The translations under genes and the position numbers were made by a program. A DNA stretch of 54,237 bases from Ruminococcaceae bacterium UBA1036 (GTDB lineage Bacteria > Bacillota > Clostridia > Oscillospirales > Acutalibacteraceae). Location of the stretch: NCBI GenBank assembly GCA_002316805.1, contig DCEF01000005.1, positions 1 through 54,237 on the forward strand, in the 5' to 3' direction. The notes under the pieces are model-generated. The model worked only from the letters and a program-made list of their open reading frames with translations. It was not told the origin of the DNA and did no database searches. This document shows, piece after piece, positions 33,030 through 40,927 of this stretch. How positions within the stretch are numbered: position 1 is the first letter of the stretch; every line of letters begins with the position of its first letter.

Positions 33030-33486
33030 TCTGATTGATGAACTGTATAATATGGTTGAAAAAGCATGGAGCCTTCCCATGAGCCACGGCAAAGCAGTGC
33101 TCGATGGTGAAGAGGTGCGCCAGATACTTGATGAAATGCGTGAAATGCTGCCGCAGGAAATACATCAGGCAAAGGCGATAGTCGCTGACCGCACACAGAT
33201 ACTTGCCGATGCGAAGCGTGAAGCGGATACTACCGTGCGTGTTGCTCAGGAGCGAGCTAAAGCAATGGTGGCAAAGGATGAGATAGTCCATCAGGCTCAG
33301 GAGCGCGCCAACGATATTATGAGCCAGGCACAGTCTAAATCACGTGAAATGCGCCGCGCTACAAATGACTATGTCGATGACCTTATGAGACGCACCGAAG
33401 ATGCAATGGCTCAGCTCCTCACTGAGACGCGGAAAGTGCGGAAAGAAATTAAGGCTTCACAGCATTCAGTGCCGCAAAAGCCGTAA
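33016..33486 (+). CDS. Conserved coiled-coil protein (ATP synthase subunit b/E-like), unknown role
   Basis: This 156-residue, highly charged and almost entirely helical protein has heptad-like Ala/Glu/Lys/Arg repeats from about residue 55 to 145 (KREADTTVRVAQERAKAMV and similar). The pattern is reminiscent of the stalk subunits of F/V-type ATPases or of DivIVA-like proteins. There is no signal peptide and no membrane span. AGGAGG is 8 bp before ATG 33016, which lies inside the coaD end. It ends the operon at a strong terminator. Its place between coaD and the division cluster is suggestive only; no function should be assigned. Confidence 0.75.
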   Translation: MSVDDLIDELYNMVEKAWSLPMSHGKAVLDGEEVRQILDEMREMLPQEIHQAKAIVADRTQILADAKREADTTVRVAQERAKAMVAKDEIVHQAQERANDIMSQAQSKSREMRRATNDYVDDLMRRTEDAMAQLLTETRKVRKEIKASQHSVPQKP

Positions 33487-33544
33487 TTAATAGCAGCTTT
33501 GTAAAGCCATTAAATACAAAAAAAGGAATTTATGTAAAATATTC

Positions 33545-33577
33545 TTACGCCACAACATATTGTGGCGTAATTTTTTT
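33545..33577 (+). terminator. Terminator before the dcw cluster
   Basis: An 11-bp perfect stem TTACGCCACAA (33545-33555) / TTGTGGCGTAA (33560-33570) with a CATA loop is followed by TTTTTTT. The 272-bp gap (33487-33758) holds this terminator, the mraZ promoter and the MraZ-type boxes. Confidence 0.96.
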
Positions 33578-33655
33578 GCCATATTTCCGGAAGCAAATAT
33601 GGTATAATTACAGCCCCAATAATTTCCAAATAAGCAATATTCACAAAAGAAAAAG

Positions 33656-33684
33656 TTGCAATTCAATTAAAGATAGGCTATAAT
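33656..33684 (+). promoter_or_regulatory. Promoter of the dcw cluster (Pmra)
   Basis: TTGCAA (33656-33661) and a perfect TATAAT (33679-33684) with a 17-bp spacer lie 75 bp before mraZ. The expected transcription start is near 33691. Confidence 0.82.
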
Positions 33685-33691
33685 ATTCCAC

Positions 33692-33728
33692 AAAGTGGTG
33701 AAAGGTGGAGGCTTGAAGCACAAAGTGG
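33692..33728 (+). promoter_or_regulatory. Probable MraZ operator: AAAGTGG boxes in 10-bp register
   Basis: AAAGTGG occurs at 33692-33698 and 33722-33728, AAGGTGG at 33702-33708, and a degenerate copy would fall at 33712. Start-to-start distances are 10 and 30 bp. They lie between the promoter and the mraZ start. MraZ is known to bind short direct repeats with a spacer near its own promoter; the Mollicutes box is AAAGTG followed by T or G. Autoregulation is inferred. Confidence 0.65.
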
Positions 33729-33758
33729 ATAGGTACTGCTTCGGCCGGAAAAAAGCCT

Positions 33759-34178
33759 ATGCTGATTGGTGAGTATCAACATAATATTGACCCCAAAGGC
33801 AGAGTCATTGTTCCGTCTAAGTTTCGGGAAGACCTTGGGGATTGCTTTTACATTACCAAAGGGCTTGACGGCTGCCTTTTTGTGCTTTCACCCGAAGGCT
33901 GGAACAGCCTGCAGGGGAAGATAAGCTCCATGCCACTTTCAAAAGCGCGCGGCCTGCAGCGCTTCTTTTTTGCCGGTGCTGTCGAAGCTGTGCCAGACAA
34001 ACAGGGCCGTATCCTTATTCCGCAGAGCCTGAGAGCTTACGCTGGCCTTACAAAAGAAATTACATTTATCGGCGCATCCAGCCGGGCAGAAATATGGGAT
34101 TCCGCAAAGTGGAGTGCCTTTAATTCGTCACTCACACAGGAAAGCATTGCTGAAGTAATGGATGAGCTGAATTTTTAG
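33759..34178 (+). CDS. mraZ: Transcriptional regulator MraZ
   Basis: This ring-shaped AbrB-like DNA-binding protein is normally the first gene of the division cluster and its autorepressor. The 139-residue product begins MLIGEYQHNIDPKGRVIVPSK and repeats the fold with AVPDKQGRILIPQSLRAYAGL, so both half-sites (DPKGR and DKQGR) are intact. The length is slightly under the usual 142-150. The SD upstream is weak (GGAAA about 10 bp before ATG 33759), which may keep its level low. rsmH follows after 9 bp. Confidence 0.95.
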   Translation: MLIGEYQHNIDPKGRVIVPSKFREDLGDCFYITKGLDGCLFVLSPEGWNSLQGKISSMPLSKARGLQRFFFAGAVEAVPDKQGRILIPQSLRAYAGLTKEITFIGASSRAEIWDSAKWSAFNSSLTQESIAEVMDELNF

Positions 34179-34187
34179 GAGTAAAAA

Positions 34188-35123
34188 ATGGAATTCTCTC
34201 ACACGCCTGTTCTGCTCCATGAAACAATTGAGAGGCTTAACATAAAAGCGGATGGTACATATATAGATGGGACTGCCGGCGGAGGCGGCCATTCGCATGC
34301 AATAGCCGAAAAGCTCTCGTCAGGCAGGCTTCTTGCAATAGATCAGGATCCGGACGCGATAAAAGTTCTGCATGAGCGCTTCAGTTCTTTCCCATGCGTT
34401 ACTATTTGTCAATGTAATTTTTCGGATATGAAAAAAGCTGCAGAGCAAAATGGAATCTCATCGGCTGACGGTGTGCTGCTTGACCTCGGTGTTTCATCAT
34501 ACCAGTTTGACAATCCGGAGCGAGGTTTTTCTTACCGGCACGATGCTCCGCTTGACATGCGGATGAGCCGGCATGGCGTTTCTGCCAGGGACATAGTCAA
34601 CAAGCTCTCCTATGAGGAGCTTTCTGATATTATTTTCCGCTATGGTGAAGATCGCAATGCGCGATCTATTGCGCGCGGGATCGTCAGGGCAAGGGAAAAG
34701 GCGCCAATTGAAACAACACTTCAGCTTGCTGAAATTGTAAAGCACTCAATACCGGCGAAATTTCGCCGCGGATCCGGCCATCCGGCCAGAAAAACCTTTC
34801 AGGCGCTTCGCATTAAGGTTAATGGTGAACTGGACAGGCTCTCAGAAGGGCTTGACGCAGCGTTCTCGCTGTTGAAGCCGGAGGGCCGCCTCGCAGTGAT
34901 ATCGTTCCAGTCGCTTGAAGACCGCATTGTTAAACAGCGCATGGCAAAATGGTGCCAGGGATGTATTTGCCCGCCTGATTTTCCGGTTTGCGTATGCGGC
35001 AGGAAGCCTAAAGCAAAATTACTGTTACGCAAAGGCATTTCCCCTACAGAAGAAGAAATAAAAGAAAATCCACGAAGCCGCAGTGCAAGGCTGCGCGTTT
35101 GCATAAAACTACATGAAGATTAA
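34188..35123 (+). CDS. rsmH: 16S rRNA (cytosine-1402-N4) methyltransferase RsmH
   Basis: Also called MraW; methylates C1402 of 16S rRNA. The 311-residue product begins EFSHTPVLLHETIERL and has the SAM loop YIDGTAGGGGHSHAIAE (near 25-41), DGVLLDLGVSSYQFDNPERGFS and FQALRIKVNGELD (near 205). The SD is AGGAG, 8 bp before ATG 34188. It is the second gene of the dcw cluster. Confidence 0.97.
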   Translation: MEFSHTPVLLHETIERLNIKADGTYIDGTAGGGGHSHAIAEKLSSGRLLAIDQDPDAIKVLHERFSSFPCVTICQCNFSDMKKAAEQNGISSADGVLLDLGVSSYQFDNPERGFSYRHDAPLDMRMSRHGVSARDIVNKLSYEELSDIIFRYGEDRNARSIARGIVRAREKAPIETTLQLAEIVKHSIPAKFRRGSGHPARKTFQALRIKVNGELDRLSEGLDAAFSLLKPEGRLAVISFQSLEDRIVKQRMAKWCQGCICPPDFPVCVCGRKPKAKLLLRKGISPTEEEIKENPRSRSARLRVCIKLHED

Positions 35124-35143
35124 TAAAAATGGGAGGAATTGTC

Positions 35144-35638
35144 ATGGCTAACCAAGGCAGCGCTTATAATTTTGAATTATTCGAACCAAAAAGTCACCCA
35201 AGATCGGCGCCGCCGAAGAGGCCAAACGTCATACATCTTCCTAAAGAAAAACTGGAAGAGAACCGTAGGCCGAAAGTTAAAGCTGTGAAGCTCGTTTCAT
35301 TTCTACTGGCTTTTGCTGTGGTTTCAGGGATTGCGGTTACTTTCGTAAATGGCGAGGTTCAGCTTACCGAGCTGTCAGGCCAGATAGAGTCGGCTGAAAA
35401 AACGCTTCATGAGCAGCAGAATGTTAATTCGCAGATGCAAATTAAGCTCGACTCGAAATTTTCAATGGGTGCAGTGGAGAATTACGCGTCAAAGAACCTC
35501 GGCATGAAAAAAACGAATCGAAGTCAGGTTACGGCAGTAGAGGTTTCAAAGGGCGACAAAAGCCAGGTTGTGGCCAAAACCGCAGTTGAAAGCTGGCTTG
35601 AGCGCGCGTGGAATGCAATAAAGGGCTTTTTGTCATAA
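35144..35638 (+). CDS. ftsL: FtsL-like septum formation protein
   Basis: This bitopic divisome protein has a cytosolic N-terminus of about 46 residues, one membrane helix (about 47-65, VSFLLAFAVVSGIAVTF), then an outside coiled coil (near 70-105) and a basic tail. In this position between rsmH and the class B PBP, FtsL forms the FtsQ-FtsL-FtsB complex. The 164-residue length is a little long. Sequence conservation of FtsL is low, so the call depends on position and topology. The SD GGGAGG is 9 bp before ATG 35144. Confidence 0.82.
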   Translation: MANQGSAYNFELFEPKSHPRSAPPKRPNVIHLPKEKLEENRRPKVKAVKLVSFLLAFAVVSGIAVTFVNGEVQLTELSGQIESAEKTLHEQQNVNSQMQIKLDSKFSMGAVENYASKNLGMKKTNRSQVTAVEVSKGDKSQVVAKTAVESWLERAWNAIKGFLS

Positions 35639-35786
35639 ATCTGACGTGCTTTCCGTAAATATTGTTTTGGCGGCGCAGATTGGTTGTTGGCAGGAAGCAG
35701 TAGGAGTTCTTTGCCTTTCTTTTTACTTATAAAGAATTAAAAGCATTAACAATAAAGTTTTTCAGCGTCTGTTTTGGGAGGCAGCT

Positions 35787-38006
35787 ATGGCAAAAGGTAC
35801 AACAGTGCGTACGTGGCACCGTACGGTGTTTATACTCATATTACTGATTGCTGTTGGATTCGGAGCAGTGGTTTTCAGCCTCGTTAAGTTGCAGCTGATA
35901 GAGGGCCCTGGTTTGCAGGAACTCGCTATTGAACAGCAGCTTAAGGACACAACGCTTACGGCAAAACGCGGCACTATCTATGACTGCAATATGAAGGAGC
36001 TTGCAAGAAGCGCAACAGTCTGGGATGTGGTGCTTGAGCCCGCATTTATAACTGACAAAGATCGAGGCACTATAGCTGACGGGCTTTCTAAAATCCTTGG
36101 CATGAGTAAAAGCGATATTATCGAGCGCAGCAAGAAAAAGACTTATTACGATAAGCTGAAAGGCAAAGTTGAGTCTGATGTAAAAGACAAAATCCTGAAA
36201 TTCAAATCGGATCACAATATAACTAACGGCATAAGGCTTGTGGAGAATTATAAGCGGTATTATCCATACGGCCAGTTTGCATCAACGGTGCTTGGTTTTA
36301 CTGGAACCGACAGCCAGGGCCTCGCTGGGGTGGAAGCACAGTATAACAGTGCGCTTACGGGTACTTCCGGCAGGCTTGTAACTGCAAAAAATGCAGTGGG
36401 TACAAATATGAATTTTCAGTATGAGCAGGAAGTACCGGCAAAAGATGGCAACAGCCTCGTTTTGACAATAGATGAGGTAGTGCAGCACTATGTTGAAAAA
36501 TACCTTGCAGAGGGAGCTGTTAACAACAAAGTCCAGAACCGCGGATGTGCGATAGTAATGAATGTAAAAACAGGGGCTATCCTCGGCATGGCTGTGAAAG
36601 GCGATTTTGACCCTAACAACCCGTTCGTAATTTCTGACTCTTCCAAAAAGGCTCAAATAGACAAGACTTCTGATAAGGCACAAAGAAGTGCGGCAACGCA
36701 GCAGGCACTGCAGGAGCAGTGGCGCAATAAATGCATTAGCGACACTTATTATCCAGGCTCTGTTTTTAAAATAGTGACAGGCTCAGCAGCAATGGAAGAG
36801 GGGCTTGTAAAAGAAAACACAATGTTTAACTGCCCAGGATATCTTGAAATCGGCGGCAGTAAAATACATGAGTGGCACGCAGGCGGGTTTGGCCAGCTTT
36901 CGTTTGAAGACGGCATATGCAAGTCTAGCAATGTCGTGTTCGTGCAGGTTGGCAAAATGCTTGGGGCGCAGCTTTTCTACAAATACTTCGACGCTTTCGG
37001 CTTTGCGGATAAAACGGGCATTGACCTGCCGGGCGAGTCGAGAAGCCTGTACAGGACGGCTGACCAGATGAGGCCTATTGACCTTGCATGCGCGGCTTTT
37101 GGGCAGAGCAATAAAATCACGCCTATTCAGATGATTACGGCATGTTGTGCTGTGGCAAACGGAGGCTACCTTGTTCAGCCGCACGTCGTGTCGGAGATTC
37201 TCGACAGCAGCGGGAACATCGTAAAAACAGCGAGCACGGGGCCAAAGCGTCAGGTAATATCGGGCGATACGTCAAAGCGCATGTGCAAGATACTTCAGAA
37301 AGATGCGACAAGCGGTACGGCGAAAAGCGGCTATATTGCGGGCTACCGTGTTGCGGGCAAGACAGGTACTTCAGAGAAAACAGAATTGGAAGCAAAAGGC
37401 CAGACAGGAGAATACATCGCTTCTTACTGCGGCTTTGCACCTGCCGATGACCCGCAGATTGCAATGCTTGTGTTCTATGACGAGCCGCACGGCCCGAATG
37501 GCTACTATGGCAGCCCTGTTGCAGGCCCGACTTTTCTCGGCGCTATGACGCAGATACTTCCATACCTTGGCATAGAGCCGAAGTACAGCAGCGAGGAGCT
37601 TGGTAAACTGGATGGCAAAGCGCCTGACGTAGTAGGCAAAACAGTTGCTGATGCAAAAAATGCCATATCGAAAGCAGGCTTTTCTGCAAAGGTATACGGC
37701 AGTGGCAGCAAGGTAATTTCTCAGGTACCTGAGCCGGGCAAGAATATTCCTAAAGACGGCACGGTCGTTCTTTTTACTGACACGAAAAGTTCTTCTCAGA
37801 TGGTGGCTGTTCCAGATCTTACTAACCTTTCACTTTCCGAAGCAAATGAAAAAGCAGCGGATGCGGGAGTCAATATCAGCATCGAAGGTGCGGCGCTTAC
37901 AAGTTCCAGCGCGGTTTCAAGCTCTCAGGACGTTGCGGCAGGTACTAAAGTGCCGCCGGGAACAGTAGTAACGGTTGTGTTCTCTGAGAAAAATCAAGTC
38001 GCGTAA
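35787..38006 (+). CDS. PASTA-domain class B penicillin-binding protein (PBP2B/SpoVD type)
   Basis: This transpeptidase cross-links septal or spore peptidoglycan. The 739-residue product has an N-terminal membrane anchor (12-33), a PBP dimerisation domain, and a transpeptidase with S325-V-F-K328 in YPGSVFK, SSN in CKSSNVVF (near 379) and KTGTS near 525. Two C-terminal PASTA domains (about 609-670 and 672-737) follow. GGGAGG is 8 bp before ATG 35787. Position in dcw suggests the FtsI/PBP2B role, but SpoVD has the same architecture, so I leave the symbol empty. The ftsL-PBP gap (148 bp) shows no clear terminator. Confidence 0.93.
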   Translation: MAKGTTVRTWHRTVFILILLIAVGFGAVVFSLVKLQLIEGPGLQELAIEQQLKDTTLTAKRGTIYDCNMKELARSATVWDVVLEPAFITDKDRGTIADGLSKILGMSKSDIIERSKKKTYYDKLKGKVESDVKDKILKFKSDHNITNGIRLVENYKRYYPYGQFASTVLGFTGTDSQGLAGVEAQYNSALTGTSGRLVTAKNAVGTNMNFQYEQEVPAKDGNSLVLTIDEVVQHYVEKYLAEGAVNNKVQNRGCAIVMNVKTGAILGMAVKGDFDPNNPFVISDSSKKAQIDKTSDKAQRSAATQQALQEQWRNKCISDTYYPGSVFKIVTGSAAMEEGLVKENTMFNCPGYLEIGGSKIHEWHAGGFGQLSFEDGICKSSNVVFVQVGKMLGAQLFYKYFDAFGFADKTGIDLPGESRSLYRTADQMRPIDLACAAFGQSNKITPIQMITACCAVANGGYLVQPHVVSEILDSSGNIVKTASTGPKRQVISGDTSKRMCKILQKDATSGTAKSGYIAGYRVAGKTGTSEKTELEAKGQTGEYIASYCGFAPADDPQIAMLVFYDEPHGPNGYYGSPVAGPTFLGAMTQILPYLGIEPKYSSEELGKLDGKAPDVVGKTVADAKNAISKAGFSAKVYGSGSKVISQVPEPGKNIPKDGTVVLFTDTKSSSQMVAVPDLTNLSLSEANEKAADAGVNISIEGAALTSSSAVSSSQDVAAGTKVPPGTVVTVVFSEKNQVA

Positions 38007-38042
38007 ATTAATTTGTGTGGCGGATTGCGGGGGAGATTTTAT

Positions 38043-38567
38043 ATGGCGGATAGGAATTCGGGCCAGAAAATGATAGCAGTATCGAATGGGGCTGAAAGGG
38101 AATGCTACTTTCTGAAACAGATTCTTAATTGCAGCGGGAGAGATACTTTCGCTGTGCTAATGGCTGAAGAAATGATAAAGCGCGGCATGAAGGCTACTGT
38201 GCTTCTTACTGATAAACCGGAAAGCTATAATATGCCGTCATTTTTTCCAATATGTGTGACAGAATTTTTTCCCGAGCAGGGCAAAGGAAATATGAATTTC
38301 CAAAAGTTGGTTACTTATTCAACGGAATATGACCATGCAGATTTTACTGCACGCAATATAAGAATGCTTCAAGGGAGGATGGCAGCATTTGAGATCGTAG
38401 GGGTTGGCATTATCGGGCGTGTCCATTTGTGCACAGGCCGCAGGCAGGATGTTAAAAGTGCCCTTGCTGCTGCAGCAACTGCAATTACCGCAGGCATTCC
38501 GTTCGCGAAAATCATAGGGGCGCTCAATGGCTTTGCTTGCTGTGAGAATTTAGCATCTGACATATGA
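38043..38567 (+). CDS. Truncated, degenerate Mur-ligase-like protein at the murE/murF position
   Basis: This intact 174-residue frame is preceded by GGGGGAG 7 bp before ATG 38043. Its C-terminal half contains YDHADFTARNI (near 98-108), then FEIV and GRRQDVKSALAAAATAITAGIPFAKIIGALNGF, which lines up with the end of the middle domain of MurE/MurF (AD.xA.NI; GRHNVYNALAAAAVALxLGIP). The P-loop (GTNGKTTT) is missing: at the matching N-terminal place there is only MIAVSNGAEREC. The Mur C-terminal ligand domain is missing altogether. It cannot be an active ligase by known rules. It may be a decayed murE or murF, or a repurposed small protein. No frameshifted remainder is visible in the 63 bp before mraY. 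Confidence 0.72.
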   Translation: MADRNSGQKMIAVSNGAERECYFLKQILNCSGRDTFAVLMAEEMIKRGMKATVLLTDKPESYNMPSFFPICVTEFFPEQGKGNMNFQKLVTYSTEYDHADFTARNIRMLQGRMAAFEIVGVGIIGRVHLCTGRRQDVKSALAAAATAITAGIPFAKIIGALNGFACCENLASDI

Positions 38568-38630
38568 CACCGCAGAATTTTAAATCAGACTTAAAAAACA
38601 GCAGTAATTGCAAAGGTGGAAAAATAAAGT

Positions 38631-39638
38631 ATGGATTCAGTTTGGGTCGTTTCAGCTATGCTGATTTCTTTCGCAGCTACAGCGCTTTTGGGCAAATGGA
38701 TGGTGCCGTATCTCCATAAAATAAATTTTGGCCAGACAATTCGCGAATCAGGCCCCGTATGGCACAGAAAGAAAAACGGAACGCCGACGATGGGCGGCTT
38801 TATGTTCATTATAGGGATAATTATAGCGGTGATAATCTGTGTACCACTTTACTACCACTACTCTGGGAACAGCCCGTATATAATGAGCATGTCCGTAAAA
38901 ATAATAGGCGGCCTTGTGATGGCGTGCATGTTCGGGTTTATCGGATTTATTGACGACTATATAAAAGTTGTAAAAAAGAGGAACCTTGGCCTTAATGTGC
39001 GCCAGAAACTTGTGCTTCAGTTTGTTGCAGCTGGCGTTTACCTTTATTCGCTGTACCGTGCGGGCTGCGGCAGCAAGATGTTAATTCCTTTTGCAGGCAG
39101 CGCCGACTGGGGCATCTGGTACTGGATAATCAGTCTGTTTGGCATTGTAGGCATGGTGAACGCCGTAAACTTTACAGATGGCATAGATGGCTTGAACGCT
39201 TCTGTAACATTTTTTGCTTCGCTCGCTTTCCTTGCAATCTCAGGGCTTATGCATCTGACTGCTGTAGGCGTTTTTGCCGCGGCTGCTGCCGGTGGGTGCC
39301 TCGGATTCCTAATCTGGAATTTCAACCCTGCTAAAGTTTTTATGGGTGACACCGGTTCGCTCTTTCTGGGCGGTGTTGTTTGTGCACTTGGCTTTGCCTT
39401 GAATGTGCCTATTCTCATCCTGCTTATAGGCATTATTTATATAATTGAGATTCTCTCAGTTGTGCTGCAGGTTTCGTATTTTAAGGCGACACATGGCAAG
39501 CGCCTTTTTAAAATGACGCCTATCCACCACCATTTTGAGATGTGCGGATGGGGCGAAATAAAAATCTGTGTTGTTTTCAGTATTGTTACAATCATCTGTG
39601 GGACTGGTGCAGTTTTGCTTGTTGCTTTTGGGCTTTAA
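38631..39638 (+). CDS. mraY: Phospho-N-acetylmuramoyl-pentapeptide transferase MraY
   Basis: This membrane enzyme makes lipid I from UDP-MurNAc-pentapeptide and undecaprenyl phosphate. The 335-residue product has about ten spans and the active-site motifs GTPTMGG (near 49-55), GFIDDYIK (near 104-111), NFTDGIDGLN (near 179-188) and MTPIHHHFEMCGW (near 295-307). The SD GGTGGA lies about 10 bp before ATG 38631. murD, which usually follows mraY, is absent. Confidence 0.97.
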   Translation: MDSVWVVSAMLISFAATALLGKWMVPYLHKINFGQTIRESGPVWHRKKNGTPTMGGFMFIIGIIIAVIICVPLYYHYSGNSPYIMSMSVKIIGGLVMACMFGFIGFIDDYIKVVKKRNLGLNVRQKLVLQFVAAGVYLYSLYRAGCGSKMLIPFAGSADWGIWYWIISLFGIVGMVNAVNFTDGIDGLNASVTFFASLAFLAISGLMHLTAVGVFAAAAAGGCLGFLIWNFNPAKVFMGDTGSLFLGGVVCALGFALNVPILILLIGIIYIIEILSVVLQVSYFKATHGKRLFKMTPIHHHFEMCGWGEIKICVVFSIVTIICGTGAVLLVAFGL

Positions 39639-39685
39639 TGGGTAATATTACGCATAGAAAATTCTGAAGAAAGAAGGGAAACAGC

Positions 39686-40897
39686 ATGACGGATCAGTCA
39701 GTGGCAGGAAAAAGAAACAATTCTGCCCGCAGTAAGGGGCCAAATGATGATGCAAACAGGCCACGCCGCCGCTCGGGAAGAATTCGGAAAAAATTCAAGA
39801 CTTTTTCTGTGCGTTTTGGCATGGATCTTCCGTTTTTCCTCCTCGTGCTTGTGCTTGTTGTTATCGGCCTCGTCATGATGTTTTCGGCAAGCTACGCCAA
39901 CGCATCATATTATTTTGGGGACAGTTACTATTTTATTAAACGCCAGGCAGCGTTTGCGGCTATTGGCATTGCGGTTATGATAGGCATATCGTACTTTGAC
40001 TATCACCACTTTCATAAGTTTGCCATACCTGTTCTTCTGATTTCATTTGCCATGCTCGCGCTTGTACTTGTAATGCCGGAAATCAAAAATGTTCACCGCT
40101 GGATTTCACTTGGCGCCCTTGGGCAGTTCCAGCCTTCAGAGATTGCAAAGTTTGCCATAGTTTTGGTATTTGCGCATCTCATATCTCTTAACTTCAGCAG
40201 AATGGGCACTTTTCGCTATGGAGTGCTACCTTATGTAATAATTCTCGCTATTACAGCGGCGCTCCTTTTGATGGAGCCGCATGTTTCAGCTACCGTGATT
40301 ATTCTTATCCTCGGCGCTGTAATACTGTTTATAGGCGGTGTTAAATTCCGTTGGTTTGCTGTGGCCATAGGCATTGCAGTTGCTGGGATGGTATATCTCA
40401 TTGCTTTTTCTGGCAAGGTGGGCTATACAAGTGGGCGCATTGCGGGCTGGCTAGACCCGCTTTCAACATGGCAGACACGCCAGTCGCTTTATGCCATCGG
40501 CTCAGGCGGGCTTCTCGGCCTCGGCCTCGGCCAGTCAAGGCAGAAATACCTTTACCTTCCGGAGCCGCAGAACGATTTTATTTTTGCAATCGTCTGTGAG
40601 GAGCTCGGATTTATAGGTGCCCTGGTTATTATTATTTTGTTTGCCATGCTTGTCTGGCGCGGGATTACGATTTCACTCCATGCACAAGATAAATTCGGCA
40701 TGCTTCTCGGGATAGGCATCACCCTTCAGGTTGGCATTCAGGTAGTTCTTAATATTGCCGTTGTAACTAATACAATCCCAAACACCGGCATAAGCCTACC
40801 ATTTTTCAGCTATGGAGGGAGTTCGCTTGTTATTCTGCTTGCTGAAATGGGAATAGTGCTGTCAATTTCGCGCACCTCATCTGTAGAAAAAACATAG
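39686..40897 (+). CDS. ftsW: Septal peptidoglycan polymerase FtsW (SEDS family)
   Basis: This glycosyltransferase polymerises lipid II at the septum with the class B PBP. The 403-residue product has a basic, Arg-rich cytosolic N-terminal extension of about 45 residues and about ten spans. SEDS motifs include VHRWISLG with FQPSEIAKFAIV (near 133-153) and the large loop with GSGGLLGLGLGQSRQKYLYLPEPQNDFIFA. It ends with PNTGISLPFFSYGGSS. AAGGGAA is 8 bp before ATG 39686. SpoVE is similar; dcw location favours FtsW. Confidence 0.93.
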   Translation: MTDQSVAGKRNNSARSKGPNDDANRPRRRSGRIRKKFKTFSVRFGMDLPFFLLVLVLVVIGLVMMFSASYANASYYFGDSYYFIKRQAAFAAIGIAVMIGISYFDYHHFHKFAIPVLLISFAMLALVLVMPEIKNVHRWISLGALGQFQPSEIAKFAIVLVFAHLISLNFSRMGTFRYGVLPYVIILAITAALLLMEPHVSATVIILILGAVILFIGGVKFRWFAVAIGIAVAGMVYLIAFSGKVGYTSGRIAGWLDPLSTWQTRQSLYAIGSGGLLGLGLGQSRQKYLYLPEPQNDFIFAIVCEELGFIGALVIIILFAMLVWRGITISLHAQDKFGMLLGIGITLQVGIQVVLNIAVVTNTIPNTGISLPFFSYGGSSLVILLAEMGIVLSISRTSSVEKT

Positions 40898-40927
40898 AAC
40901 TCATTTTATAACGGGAGATTTTTGATT

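Noticed and set aside
33578..33608. Second TATAAT (33603-33608) upstream of mraZ
   Set aside because: The only -35-like box (TTGCCA at 33576) is 21 bp away, too far; the TTGCAA/TATAAT pair at 33656-33684 is much better.
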